Part shown: positions 1 to 12,375 of the stretch, one piece after another
Numbering within the stretch: position 1 is the stretch's first letter
Layout of the letters: every line of letters begins with the position of its first letter
DNA from: Mesorhabditis belari
Lineage: Eukaryota; Nematoda; Chromadorea; Rhabditida; Rhabditidae
NCBI GenBank assembly: GCA_958450365.1
Contig: CAUEEP010000727.1
Coordinates: forward strand, 2,704,501 to 2,768,500
DNA length: 64,000 nt
Direction: 5' to 3'
The notes under the pieces: model-generated
Seen by the model: the letters and a program-made list of their open reading frames with translations, nothing else
What the model was told of the DNA's origin: nothing
The model's database searches: none
Program-made: the position numbers and the translations under genes

Positions 1-264
1 CCACCTCTCACCTAAGCACCTCAACTCGTGCACCAAGTCTCCCGGGAAATTTTTGTGTCCTCTTTTAGCCTACTCGGTTTCCAACTTGATTACCCACTTC
101 TAAAACTTGGGGAAATCTCTACTGCATGAATTTGATCAGCGATAAGCTCGTTGTGAATCGGGTCGAGTAGATAACGAGTAGCTTGATGAGCCATTGAGCA
201 AGAGCATGTTTAACTCCTTATGATTCAATTTCTCAAAGACCTTGCAATTTCTGGGACAATTTGT

Positions 265-460
265 CGTACTATAGTACGCTGATACCACTAATACAGTACA
301 AATATAAAACTACAGTCTATACAGTATGATGAATAAGAATTCTAGGTTCCCAGTCTCTTATCGCACTACAGTATGCCGATAGGAAGCCTACAGTCAGTCG
401 CTACAGTATGCCGAATACTGTAACGACTGTAGGTCAGGATTCCTAGTTACAGTACAATGT
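265..460. repeat. TACTGTA/CAGTATGCCG-rich segment
   Basis: Short motifs such as CTACAGTATGCCGA and its reverse complement recur within about 200 bp in both orientations. Similar TACTGTAG-rich segments lie at 10980-11110, 12225-12375 and 23185-23480. The sequence shows only repetition; no boundaries or terminal repeats could be defined, so this is low-complexity dispersed repeat DNA rather than a named element. Confidence 0.45.
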
Positions 461-705
461 ATCCATAATGGAATACAAAGTCTGAACATTACAAGGAAAA
501 GAAAACATCAGGATGTGGCCAAATGAGATAAGCCATAGACCATTCGACGCAGAATTTCACACTGATTCCGAATCTGCTTTCCGCTTTAGCAAAATAGCTC
601 TCTATAAAAAAAATTATACGTGTTTTAAGTTTTAGAGTGAAAATGCGAAAATTTGTAGCCGAATAGGAATGCCTTTATAGGGGGTTCACTCACGGATCAC
701 AAACA

Positions 706-788
706 TGGCTTGATGGTGTAGTGGATAAAACGCTCGCATACAAAACGAGCGCTGCATTCTTTGCTCGAGTTCGTTCCCTATTGGCGAA
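706..788 (+). repeat. tRNA-like sequence (pseudogene or SINE head)
   Basis: TGGTGTAGTGG resembles an internal A box and GAGTTCGTTCCC a B box about 45 nt later. Between them CGCTCG and CGAGCG form a perfect 6-bp stem around a 9-nt loop, like an anticodon arm. The ends do not pair as an acceptor stem and the T arm is imperfect, so a functional tRNA is unlikely. It belongs with four other tRNA-like sequences in this window. Confidence 0.4.
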
Positions 789-1593
789 ACTTTTGTTTTT
801 CTTTTTGGTATTTTAGCACCCAAATTTTGTTTGGCCTTAAAACTAGGTTAAGATATTCAGTTTTATCTGCTTGTCATACTGTAGAGATATGAAACTTCTT
901 TACTGTACCAAAATACAGAGCTACAAATCCATCTTTACATTCAATTTTTTTTTGCAATTTCCCCAGAAAACCCTCTCTTCTTGATCACATCTGCTCACTC
1001 CTTCTTCTTCGATATATTTGTTTACAATTTGTCCCCTGTCTGTTCAATAAGATCCCCGGACAGCTTAGCGAGAGTGGAGGATGTAACTGTATCCCATCAT
1101 GTTTTATCCGGAAAGGAGAGATTGTCGAAGAGCCTATCAACAGAGCCCCCCTTGGACTCCTCAATTCCCTTGGAAAAGAAGGGGGTACACGTGCAGTCAG
1201 GTCAAGGGTTTCACATCTGGTGTGCGCTGGATTGAGCTCTTCTCTTTGCTCCCCATTCTTTCGTCGAACACTTTTCTTCCTACACTCACCTTAATTGGCT
1301 CATTGGGATGATCTATTGACCCCATGAAGGAGAATCATTGAGTGACAAAGAACTCGAGCACACAATACACGAAAAACTCGGCGCTAATGTGACGTGATTG
1401 AGAAATGAGGCTAAAGGTGGTTTATTCAAGGTAGCTTTAGCTAGAGTTTACTAGTCAATAAGTACAGTGATCAAACTTGTAATCAAAACCCTAAGCAAAT
1501 CGATAAGCCCAAACGTTTACTCTAAATGTCAGTGCAAAGATTTTGCTCTCATTGTTCATTGATAGAATATGAAAGTCCAAAAATTGAGCTAAA

Positions 1594-1675
1594 GTTGGCT
1601 TGGCTTAGCTTGGCTTAGCTTCGCTTAGCTTAGCTTAGCGTAGCTTGGTTTAACTTAGCTGGTTTAGCTTAGCAA
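1594..1675. repeat. Short tandem array of GCTTAG/GCTTGG units
   Basis: Roughly a dozen degenerate 5-6 bp units of the form TTGGC, TTAGC and TTCGC follow each other. There is no open frame of interest; this looks like a simple expanded microsatellite. Confidence 0.75.
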
Positions 1676-3716
1676 ATCTAGTTAGCAAAATTCCCTGAAA
1701 AGCGGAGATTTTCAAAATAACGACAAGACAATTCATTTGTTTCGAAAGGAAGAAAGCTGGAAGAGAGGTGATTGCGTGACGGTAGACGAGCGCATCACTG
1801 AATCCATCATTGAGAAGTGAATGCATGGGAGACAGTCTGAAAGGAAAGGGAAAGAAAGAAAGAATTGACCCCTTTCCATCCATTTCTTTCATTTATTTCT
1901 TTTCCATCTTTCTTAAGCCACTTCTCATTAGGTGTGCCGCGAATTTATTAGAACATAAATATGCAAATGTGATCCTGAAGCAAGGGGATGAACGGGTGGG
2001 CAAGATGGGGCTTTTCCACACAAAATGGGACATTGTGGGGAGTGGATGAATGGGAGAATTGGAAGAGAGGATCTTTTCTTTCTTCTTCTTCTTCTTCTTC
2101 TCTTTTTAAATCTTCTCCTCATGTATCTATTCAGATTTACAGCTGCTTTGTCTAAAAGGAGAATCACAGGCAAAATCGGTGCAAGCGCTGATGCTAGAGA
2201 TTAACAAGTTAACATTTTTTTTTGATTAGACTCACAGCAAAACCACTGAAACAGATATAGACAGACAAAAATGCAAATTGAAAATAGGTGAATATCGACA
2301 AGGCTCACCAGAATACTCACTGGAACAAACTTTTTGTAGAGCTACGAAATTTGGGTAGAGATTTTGGCTTACTAACAATATGTTTCAGAACGAAATTCCT
2401 ACATATGTAGATTTTGAAAAGTTAAGCATAATTCTGATAGCTATATATTTAAATTTGGCTTACTACGTTGATATATCTTTGCTATAAGTTTATTAGGTTT
2501 GTCTTTGTAAGTTTTCCGTGTTTGTCTTTTCCAAAGCCTTTCTTTTTTTTTGTTTTTATTCGAAGTCGATCTCTAAAAAAACCGTGTAACCATGGATTCC
2601 CGGATTTCTACGCTTGATTTTGCGAAAATTTCAAATTTTCAAAATGATTCTCGAGATTTTGTTTTTAAAATTTGTCCTATTCGGGGATAAAGTGCTGGGT
2701 GATAGTGGCGAGAAAATCGTTTGTTGCCACAACACGTCACTGCCACCGTATCAGGTAAAAGATTGGGTAAATTAGGCAATACAGTAAAGTCACATATTTT
2801 CTGTTATCTGAGGAGTTAGATAAATTTTTGAAAATCTTAGCCAAATGTTTATCTGTGCGATACGACGTCGACTTGTTGTCAATATCGAGGGCAACCAGCT
2901 TGTTGCTTGGCTGATGTACAATTTTGGGCACTGTGAGTTCTGAAATTGGATCTTGATTTAAGTCTTTAACTTTAAAAGATATAACACTAAGTTCATTGAT
3001 GAGCTTGGTATATGGAAAACTTTGATACACTGCTCCTTATCTTGCTTGCTATAGCAATTGCACTAAAAATTATTGGAAATGACTTCTAGGCTTCAGGAGA
3101 CAATGAGTACAGTGTCCTTATTGTTTACTAAATGATGAATAATTTGAAAAACTACCGTAACCTTTCAGGCTTAGGTCTTTTCTACTTAATTTTGATCTCA
3201 AAAGCATTGCACATGTGGAGCAGACTTTTCCCTTAACTCCAGCCATCCATTAGAAAATAGCACAGAAGTTAGCTCTATAACCCTGTATTTTATGGAACTA
3301 ACTGTTAATGCTTGGCATCCGAATATTGGCATCAATTTGTCTCATACCAGAAATGGCGATGAACTGTTTGCTCGTGTAATTAATTGGGTGCAATTGGGGG
3401 TGATTGGGATGGTCCTCCCATTTCATCCTCGAAAAGGAGATCGTGTTTCTTCGATGAGATCCCCTCCTCTTCTCTCTTCCCCATTTCTCTCCCAGATCCG
3501 ATTAACATCGATTACGCTTTATCCGACGCATATGGTCCCCTCCTCGTGGAATGAAGTAGGACACCCTCCTCTCTTTCCCATCCATTTCACTAGTACTCCT
3601 TAAAAATTATCGGTCAAACGGTCACCTAGATGTGTCCGGTTACAAGCAAAAGAACATAAGTGATCTGTCACAAGAGTTCACCGGTTACTATAGAAAAAAT
3701 AGGGTCAACTTTTAGA

Positions 3717-4477
3717 ATGCAACAAGCGATCCCTTTCGCCTTGTTGACCTTCATCTGTCTCGGCATCGCACTCTGCATCCATGTCAGTTGAAAAATCAGA
3801 AATCTACCGTATTTCTTCGAATAGAAGACCGGGTAAAGAGTATCATCGCGTACTCCTGCGTAGCAGCCCTTTTTAAAATTTCTTTTCTGCATAAAAGCTT
3901 TCAATGAAGTGCTATAGGGCTGGAAAATGACTCAAAAATACCACATGAGCTAACAGATTTTTGAGCCATTTTCCAGCTCTATAGCACTTGATTGAAAGTC
4001 TTTATGCAGAAAAGAAATTTTAAATCATCGCGTACTCCTGCTACGCAGGAGTACGCGATGATACTCTTTACCCGGTCTTCTATTCGAAGAAATACGGTAA
4101 CTCTAAATCTAGTGGTACTTCAACGATCAAGATCCGGATTTTGAGGAGAACCTCTTCGACTTCAGCGGTCAAAAGGAGCAAGCGAACACGTGACTTTAAA
4201 TGATTTGTCTATATCTGAAAGTTTTAGCTTTGCATTCCCGCCGCTTGGCGAGAATTTGGTGGCAGATCCGATCTTCGGCAATGTTTATTATGAGGAAACA
4301 CTAAAGTAAGACTTAAAGCAGCTTATAGAAAACTTATTGCTAAATGTTAAGTTACTAATAAATGTTGTAAATAATCTTAATGCAATCTTCATTTCTAGAT
4401 ACGCAAATGCCTCAAATATCTCCAACAACTTTGGCTATTTCGATCAAGATTTCAACGATGACAAGAAATTCCACTAA
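3717..4477 (+). CDS. Small secreted acidic protein, four exons
   Basis: Four exons join in frame: 3717-3782, 4113-4189, 4228-4305 and 4399-4477, all with GT...AG introns, giving about 99 residues. Exon 1 encodes a signal peptide: Met-Gln-Gln-Ala, then a hydrophobic core (FALLTFICLGIALCIH). The mature part is rich in Asp, Glu, Asn and Phe/Tyr, has potential N-glycosylation sites (NAS, NIS) and no cysteine. The ATG follows a TTTTAG acceptor, as in a trans-spliced nematode transcript, and an AATAAA poly(A) signal lies at 4503-4508. I do not recognise a family; no dibasic cleavage sites mark it as a neuropeptide precursor. Intron 1 is almost completely filled by a hairpin transposable element. 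The phase-consistent joins and the signal peptide make a real gene likely; its function is unknown. Confidence 0.72.
3805..4099. mobile_element. Hairpin MITE, 295 bp, in intron 1 of the secreted-protein gene
   Basis: The two ends are long inverted repeats: TACCGTATTTCTTCGAATAG at the left returns reversed at the right end, and pairing continues through GAAGACCGGG, the CGCGTACTCCTG block and the TTTCTTTTCTGCATAAA block. The right arm also holds its own small palindrome around 4028-4062. Flanking TA on both sides fits a Tc1/mariner-mobilised foldback element. It has no coding capacity. Transcription of the host gene would produce a long hairpin inside the intron. Confidence 0.85.
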
Positions 4478-7223
4478 CAAATGAGAATGTCAAATTTCCC
4501 TTAATAAATATCTGTTTCTTTTTCTAAATTACGATGACCCTAGGGTTGGGCAGAAGGTGACGATAATCGTATTATTCTCGCCCACCCCAGGGGATCATCT
4601 CATCCCCCAAAGAGTGAGATCCCAGGTGGTGACCGCTCTCTGATTATGCGATGAGCACACAAAACAAACAAAAACACCGCCTGACAGACGGAGCAAGAAC
4701 GGGATTGTCACCTTGAATTGAAGAAAATCCCTAGAGAGCTGAATGAAAAGAGACACCGCCAAGACCTGCGAATCTGCCACTTGAATATGGACATTGAAGA
4801 GATTAGAGATGTGTCTTCGGCCTTTCGCGGGAGCACTTCTCGGCTGGAAGCAAGACGGATCAGCCAGGCGGTACCTTTGTCTTTTCCATGAGAGACTCAA
4901 AGGTCGGATTTCTTCTCCCCTCGGTCAAGTGGTCATCCTTTTACGGCTATCCGTTACCGCACAGTGAAGCAGCGAGAAATGGATTCATTTGGGTGAATTG
5001 TTAAGAAATTGCGCCTTACAACTGATGTGTTTTTTCCATGAAGATCAAACTATAGAGATCTAGCCCGCGTTACGGTAGTTTCTTTAGATCAAAAGTCAAT
5101 ACATTGGATCAAAACTGACCAAGTAACATCTCAAAGCCTCATCTCATCAAAAACTTGAGCTTAAAAGTGAGCGAGTACTGTGTGTTGTGTGATTGTTGAG
5201 TGCCGGGCATAATGGTTTACACCAGATGTGTGAACGTGGAGGGGAAAGAGTTCAAAAGAAAAACGAGGATAAAAGAGAGGTTGTATCCAGCTCTCCTTAG
5301 TATCCAAGCCCATCACCCGCAAACAATGGGGTGTCCCTATCATAAACTGTGTATGCTTTGCCTCAAGCCGCCGCCCCTTTAGGGCCAAGATAGGTGGGGA
5401 GTGAATGGGAGATGAGACAACACATGGATGGGGGATACTCCTTTCAAGAGGCAATCCAAGTACCCTCCGGGGGCCCATAGAAAAGCTTCCATCCCATACA
5501 TGGTGGCTCTCTTTCCTCAGTTACCCATTCCACTCCCCTATCTCAAACCTTTACCCGTTTGAACTTACAAAGAAATATTGGAAAATGGTTTATCCTCTTG
5601 ATACTATTGGCTTAAGTATTGAAATAATAAGTAATGAAAATTTAAAAATTTGATATAATCCTGTTATATCCTTACAAAAAGGAGAACCTACATAACTCGG
5701 ATGACTTTTTTTATTTGGATTATATGGAAACTTTAGAATGCGTAGCCTAAATATGACTTACTATGACTTGCAAGTAAAGTGAGTAAAGCTTTTTATTGTA
5801 AGAAAAGCTCAATTTGATTTGCTTTTAAGTTTAGAAATAGAACAAAATCGATAGTGGATACGTATTGAAAAGATTCTAACATCTTATAGTTTAATCCACA
5901 GTATACCTATTCTTATTAGAAAACTACTGCTCAATGTAGATTCTAGCCATGGCTAAAGCAACAAATTGCAAGTTTCCAAAAACTTTCAAAAACCTTCAAC
6001 AAGCCAGCTTCAATCCGATTTGACATCTGTTCTCTTTGACTTTAAAACCCCGCCCCTTTCTAGAGAAACTTTCTGAAAAGTTTTTTGTTTTTCCTGAAGA
6101 AGCTGTTCATTTGTAACACCTGCCTTTTCTGGAGATTTCGTGTTGAGTCTGATTCACTTGACTACCGTATCCCTTTCCTTTTCTTTTCCCTCTCACTCAA
6201 CAAAAGAACGGGTCCCAGGTGTCCGATTCGTCGATTCGATTAGTGAAAAGAAGGCTGAATTCTCCGTTTTCTTAATTTTATGAATGAGCAGAATGTGTGC
6301 TAGATTTTGATATTGATACAAATACAGATTAGTGTAAAGCTAGGTGAACACTTTGATAGCCTTCTAGTGCCTTCTACTTTCAAACTAGTTACTTTCAAAC
6401 TTAAATCTTGTTTAAAAATCGACTGATTCAGCCATTTCTTTCAAAAGCCATTTAAAAGCGTACAATATTATAAATGATTACAAAAGTACTTGCTGTTTTG
6501 TGTTCTTTTTGTCAACAGTTTTATCAAAAAAAAAACCGATTTTTGTCCAAATTGAGGTACTGAATTGACAAATGTGTTTTCAGTCACCTCTTTTCCTCAT
6601 TGAAACCTTTCTCTTCTCTTTTCCTGGGTAAAACTAACGACTCTTTATCCCCCGTTTTGTTTACTGTTTCATGCATTCACTGACAACATCGTCTAAATAA
6701 AATTTTGGGACACAAAATGACCTTAAAATTTTTGCTGATTCTTACAGGATTTAGCTTTAGCTAAAAAGCTCTATTTTAGCTAAAAATTTCGATTCTTTTT
6801 CAACCAAGATAACGTTAAAATTTCAAAGTTGACTTCATTTCGAGGTTTGGTAGTGATTCAGGATTTCTTTTTAGTCTTTAATTGAATATTTTTATCTGTA
6901 TCATTTAAAAGTGATTCAGTTAAGGCTAAGTAAGCAAATCTCCAGTAAATGTACCCAAAAAGGATCCGGTGACTTTGATGGCAGATTCCAATAGAGCCTC
7001 GAAGTAGAAGAAGTAGAGATTACTACATATTCTCTCCAAATGTGTTGATGTCTTTCCTTTGTTCTTCCCCAATCTCTATTTCATTCTTTTCTTTTCCCTT
7101 TGTCAATGTCAACCTGAGCGGACTCGTAATGAAATCGTTGAATGTACGGGGAGGAGAGCGGTAATTTGCGAAGAGAAGGGAATCAACGGTGAAATCACAT
7201 TTGGATGGACCTTCCCTCCATCG

Positions 7224-7253
7224 GCTGATGTCCCTTTGGGCATCAGCTTTGTT
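7224..7253. other. Small perfect hairpin
   Basis: GCTGATG-T-CCC-TTT-GGG-CATCAGC can fold into a compact stem with one bulge. It is too short for a typical miRNA precursor and lies in a purine/pyrimidine island upstream of zag-1. It could be chance or a structured element in a non-coding transcript. Confidence 0.35.
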
Positions 7254-9811
7254 TCTCTCTTTCCTTTGTCTTTTACTCGAACTCACATTCACCTAGACAA
7301 ATGCTCTAGATGAATGGAGCCATACTTACTAACATTACAATATAAAAATATTGTAAAGCTCGTAAATATGACTTGCTTAATACTGTTCCAAAGTCTTTAG
7401 TGTCCCTGTACTTTTGAAATTTCATTTACATCATTCTAAGTGATTTTTTATGTCTATTTAAAGTCTATAGTCTCAATAGTCTCAATTTTTTATCTACTTT
7501 CAACTTAGTTCAGCTTTACCGTAACTATTTGAAAGCATTCTATGATCTAAGATCTAAAGGATCAATGATCAGTCTATAATCTAAAGCATCAATCCAAGTA
7601 CAAAAGTCTAAATTAAGATCACATAACAAGATCAGAATAGCCATCATAAATCGAAGATCATCAGTAGTTAGCTTTAAAGGAGATCTTTAAAAGCTTATAA
7701 TTTGAACGTATCCAATTATGGCAAGCTTAAATCTGTTCCTGCTTAAGGCAAGCTTAAATCTGTTCCTTTGTATTCAAGTCACAACTTTCTATCTCCATTG
7801 TAAGCCCTTTCTTTCAGTTACTCAATCTGGTCGATGCTCCTCTTCTCTCTTTCAACTCCTCCCCAAATATCAGTGTGGCACCTGTACCTGCCTTTGCTTT
7901 TGAGGCAGAGAAGTGGTTGTAATCCACCTTGTCCCCTATCAATTATGTGATCTTGTCCGATCTCTCCTTTTCCTTTTATCAAAGAGAGATCATCCACCTG
8001 TCCATTTTGTCCCTTTTCTCTTTATTGTTTTTGAGAGACATCCCATTCTCATAAATAACCTAACTTTTCTTGTCTTTCAAGTTTCCATCATATGAACTTT
8101 TATTGTTTTGTTATCTTTTGTGATTTATGAGCGGCTTTCAACAAGTGCTAAGTGCTTGTCACATCTCTACGGTAACTCAAGGTTTTGTTGATTTGAGTGA
8201 AACGGAGTTGAGAAGTTGAGAAGTTGAGCTCGAATTGACCATTCAATATTTAGGCTGTATTCATCTTTTAAAATAATTTCATTTCAGGTTTTCATTTTCT
8301 TGTAATCAAAATGTTCAAAATCCAGAAGTAGCCTAGTACTATTAGATAATCAAATTGCTATAGATTTAATGCTTTGTTTTAAAATCGATTCCCAAGTCTT
8401 CATCAAAGGGAAAGCTTGACAAGCCCCTGGAAGGCGGTGTGATCTTTGAAGAGAGAAATGACACGAAAATTACTCTACCTGACATCAATCCCATATCTCC
8501 ATTTCAATCTTTCTTAAACCCAATTATGCCATCAGGTAGAGCACAGCTTTATCCTCTCTTCAATCAAAAAAATCTTGCCATTTTTAAAAAATCTTTTAGA
8601 CTAATTCCTATAACAAAGTGCTTTTTGTGTGCCAGAACGAGTGCGCTTACGTTTCTAAAATCACAAAGTCCACATTAAATTTGAATTCAAATTGAATTTG
8701 GATACCCGGATAACTTTCATAGCTTTTTTGGTTTATCAAAGAATCGATCAACTTCTGCATTAAGAGTAACTAGTTTTTGAATTTAAAACTTTACTACTTC
8801 TCCACTTTCTGATTATTTTTACTTATCGAGATAGCTTTTCCAACTTCATAACCCCAATCTGAGGTGTATAAGATGAAAAGAAACGCCTCTTTGCAACGCG
8901 TCCGTGACAACCGTTCTAACAATTCATTACTCTTTTTTGGAAAAAGAGGAAAAAACCTCGACTAGAGTCTCTTCAGACATCAACAATTGCGAAAGATTTA
9001 CCTTTTCTTTTATCCAAATCTCTTTTTAGATATCTTCTGGTTATTTTGGGTTTTGATCTAATACTTTAGCTCTTGGTGGTTAAGAAAATCTCAAAGTCTA
9101 GAGAAATTTTTATTCAGTTACAGTGTAACAGTCTTGATATAAAGCTAGATACTAAAAAAATCTTGTAAAAGTTAAAATTAAAGCTGTGAAAGCTTTATTG
9201 CTTTTATTGCTTTTAAGTCTTGATCTCCTGAATCATTGCTACAAGTTTCACCGTATTATTTTCCGCCTTATAACTTTCCACATTGTTCAATAAGGTAAAG
9301 GACAAGCGCAGGGATGAACTCATTCAATGTCCTATATCCTTTTGCTCAAATAGGAGAGCTGTGATGTGTTTGCATTTCTAATTGATGCGCCCATCTTTCT
9401 GCCATGTTTTCTTTTCTCTTTCCCTCATTTTGTGTTGACAAAAATGAGATGAGAGGAAAAAGATCGGGGAATATCTTTGAAAAGAGAATGAATGAGAAAT
9501 GAGAAGTGAGATGGGTGGAGGAAGGGAGTGAACAGGGATAGGACACCTCTTCATCCTCGATTCTTTCACCTCACCCATCCTCACCTCATACATAAAGGAG
9601 TATCCCGGGAAGTGTTACTTGTAACTGTGCAAGGGTTTTTAGAACCCCAACCTTTCAAAAAACTCAAACCATACTCCAACGCTAATGTGTGAGATACACA
9701 TCTGAAATGCTTGCTTTTGAATTCCTAGTTTTAAAATCTATAAGTTTACCAGTGGCCTGGCACTCATGGATCATTAAAGCTGTATTGTAAGCCAAGTTAT
9801 CGGATCGCCCA

Positions 9812-9992
9812 TTTTGCCGTCGGCAATCTAACTTTAAGCTCAAATATCTCGGTGTTGGGCTGTTCAATTTAAATCTTCTTGGTATTATTAGATTTGCTAA
9901 GTCTTCCTCTATCGATTAGTATAAAAACTATTTAAATTGGACAGCCCAACACAAAGATATTTGAGCTTAAAGTTAGCTTGCCAATGGCAAAA
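9812..9992. mobile_element. Hairpin repeat, about 180 bp
   Basis: The left arm runs through TTGCCGTCGGCAATCTAAC, TTTAAGCTCAAATATC and GTTGGGCTGTTCAATTTAAA. The right arm repeats these reversed, ending in GTTAGCTTGCCAATGGCAA, with a few mismatches and a loop of about 60 bp. It has no coding potential. It looks like a decayed foldback MITE; no clear target duplication is visible. Confidence 0.7.
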
Positions 9993-10979
9993 GAAGCCGG
10001 GGCGCGTATTAAATTTCCCAGCTATGGATGCTCTGGGTACTGTGATATGATGGTATTATAAAATGTAAGATGGATTATGTGACGGTGCTGTAAGATGCTA
10101 GGCTTCTGTAAGTCTATTATTTGACCTTTTACCCCTTATAAATTATGGATTCTCTTTAGGGCCCAATTGCTATAATTTCTCCGATTTTATAGTATTGAAA
10201 GTTTTCAAGAAGTAAAAGCTATGTTTATGTAATGTACTTTACTTCCCTTTAGAACATTTATTTCAGAAATACAAAAAGCTTCAAGTATTTTTATTCCTGT
10301 CAATCCTATCTTTCGAATCTCTTGCTTAATCGTGCCATCTTGTTTCATTGAATTTTATGAAAAGATTCAACAAACTCGGCTGGTTGAAAGGAGAAGAACG
10401 ATTCATTTGAAAGAAGGAGAAACGAGGTGATACAGGAGCCCCAGGATGGAAAAGAAAAGAGGGGAAAATTCAATGAATGGAAGGGGAATGAAGGGGAGAC
10501 GGGGACACCTGCTACCCCTCTCATCTCTCATCTTCCTCCCCCCGCCCCGTGCACTCTTTATTTCAATTTCCGTGAAAAATTTCCTTTCACCAGAGTTTAT
10601 GGCAAAACTGTGCACACTTTAGGACAAGTGAAGGTCATGATTAGAACTTTTGCTCTACGAGAAAGCTGTTTGACTGGGGAAACCTGGTAACCTGGCTTTT
10701 GGTAGTCGATCAATTAATTGAAAGCTATCAGAATAGTATGCAAGAATAGAACGTATTCAAGCTGAATATCAGTCTACTTTGATTCTATAAGAAACCTGAA
10801 TGACGGGAGGAACTGGAGTTATTGATTTGGCTCTTGATTTGGCTATTGATCAAAGCTACCATTCAAGACAGTAGTAGGCTGGAATTGGATTTATTTAAGC
10901 TAAACATTAGGCCTCTTCTTTGCTATAGTTATAAAAGTATTCAGCTAAAAGATACACGCGTTGAATATGTTTTATTCAG

Positions 10980-11110
10980 GTCGCTGTAGAGGATAGAATA
11001 CTGGGATTTTACAGTCTCCTATCCCCTACAGTATATCAATATCCTGTCCCGGTATACTGTAGAGGATAGGGTACTGCAGAGTACTGTAAACAGGGTACTG
11101 TAAAGTTGCA
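10980..11110. repeat. TACTGTAGAGGATAGG repeat cluster
   Basis: GCTGTAGAGGATAGAATACTG recurs as ACTGTAGAGGATAGGGTACTG, with an inverted form around CTATCCCCTACAGTAT between them, so the segment is partly palindromic. It is the same sequence flavour as the cluster at 265-460. Confidence 0.5.
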
Positions 11111-12224
11111 ATATCTAATAAATTTCCAATACACTATACCGAAATAGAAAGCGCATTGAAGGGTTCGGATTCAATCCTATAAATTGGTATTCAGGCTAAA
11201 GATCAGTTAGAATGTTATAGTATCTAGGCCTCTTTACTTCTTACCCAAATACGTTTGCTGCTGATTTTCGACAAAGCTTAATGATGAAGCGAAACTTGAA
11301 GCTATTCCTAGCTATTCCTATTCCAAAATTGTTTTTAAAAAACAAAACTAAAAAGCTTTGTCAGCTAAAGCATTCGAAACTGCGCCAAGAGATTTTCGAT
11401 AGATTTCGTAGACAGTACTACTATCCATTATACGACGACCATTGCTGAAGACGGCATAAGATGGGCGGCTTAAATGGCTATAGCTAAAACTTGTTTGCCG
11501 GCTATAATATATTTCTCAATTTCTTTGTGTTCATCACGTTGATCGCGTTCAAATAAAACAAGAGTTTTAGGGCCAAAAGCACCACCTGGTAGGCCCTTTT
11601 TCATTCACTCGTCTCAATGGGCATTTCTTTGTTTTAATAACCATTCAAACTTTTTTCACATCCACCACAACTAAAGAATTTCTCTTCTATTGGAGCTCCC
11701 AACCACATTACACCTTTAATGAAGGCATTGAAATGGGTTTTTTTAGGTGGATTCTATAGTTTTCAAGATCAACAAGCGGATTGTGAATTTAGGAGTATAC
11801 GGTGTGGCTTTGTTCGAAGATCGAAACTTATCAAAGCAATTGCACTAAAGATTTTTGCTCACAATTTCAAGATACTCAGGCGATGTTTTTTGGCCCATTA
11901 AGCTTACGCTTAAGTGATCCTTTTAGCTGTAAATGAGACATTTGAACTGTTACATAGATAATCCGGTTGTTGTTTTTTTGTGTGTTGGGAAAGATTTAGC
12001 TAAACAGTTTACAATGGGTGAACAAGTTTGACAAGTGAAGGGACAATTGAAGAGACAACTCGATTGCGCAATCGGGCACAGATTGAGGATTGAGTAACGA
12101 GAATTGAAAATGGAAAAGGGATGGGAAAGGGGTTGAAGAAGGGGTTTGAAGTTGAAAAAGATATCATATTGTATTTGGCATTTACCAATTTGATATAAAA
12201 GTGTCTACAGTGAGCAGCAGTAGA

Positions 12225-12375
12225 AGGACGGTAGTACTGGAGTACTGTAGCTTTGAACACTGGAATCCTGGAGTACTGCAGTCATGTAGTTCTGAAGTAC
12301 TGGAGTCCAGAGTAGTACGGTAGCAAACCCACAATACCGTATTGTTTCACTAGCTATTCTAAAATGAACTCTAAA
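12225..12375. repeat. GAGTACTGTAG-type repeat cluster
   Basis: Units of the form TGGAGTACTG, GGAGTACTGCAG and GAAGTACTGGAG follow at intervals of about 20-25 bp. It belongs to the TACTGTA-rich repeat class seen elsewhere in the window and has no coding potential. Confidence 0.5.

Larger units (their letters stand above)
1..3716. other. Non-coding left flank
   Basis: I see no convincing gene here. The open frames are short and lack exon-like pairs of splice sites. Contents: a TACTGTA/CAGTA-rich patch at about 265-460, a tRNA-like sequence at 706-788, a tandem GCTTAG/GCTTGG array at 1594-1675, a TTC microsatellite at 2083-2101, and GC-richer purine/pyrimidine patches near 1050-1300 and 3400-3600. 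A minus-strand frame at 2737-3030 is protein-like but could not be connected to a start or to neighbouring exons. A gene with small exons could still be hidden. Confidence 0.5.

Noticed and set aside
981..1311. Overlapping plus-strand frames in a GC-richer patch
   Set aside because: Composition of Pro/Ser with no splice partners or motif; fits the purine/pyrimidine islands seen across the region.
2737..3030. Minus-strand 97-residue frame, protein-like in its middle (VPKIVHQPSNKLVALDIDNK)
   Set aside because: No upstream start with signal or exon partner could be joined in phase, and no family was recognised; left as a possible hidden gene.
7059..7313. Plus-strand frame beginning with a hydrophobic stretch and containing CTGRRAVICEEKG
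   Set aside because: The start is pyrimidine-tract translation and there is no conserved pattern or neighbouring exon; the minus strand reads equally well.
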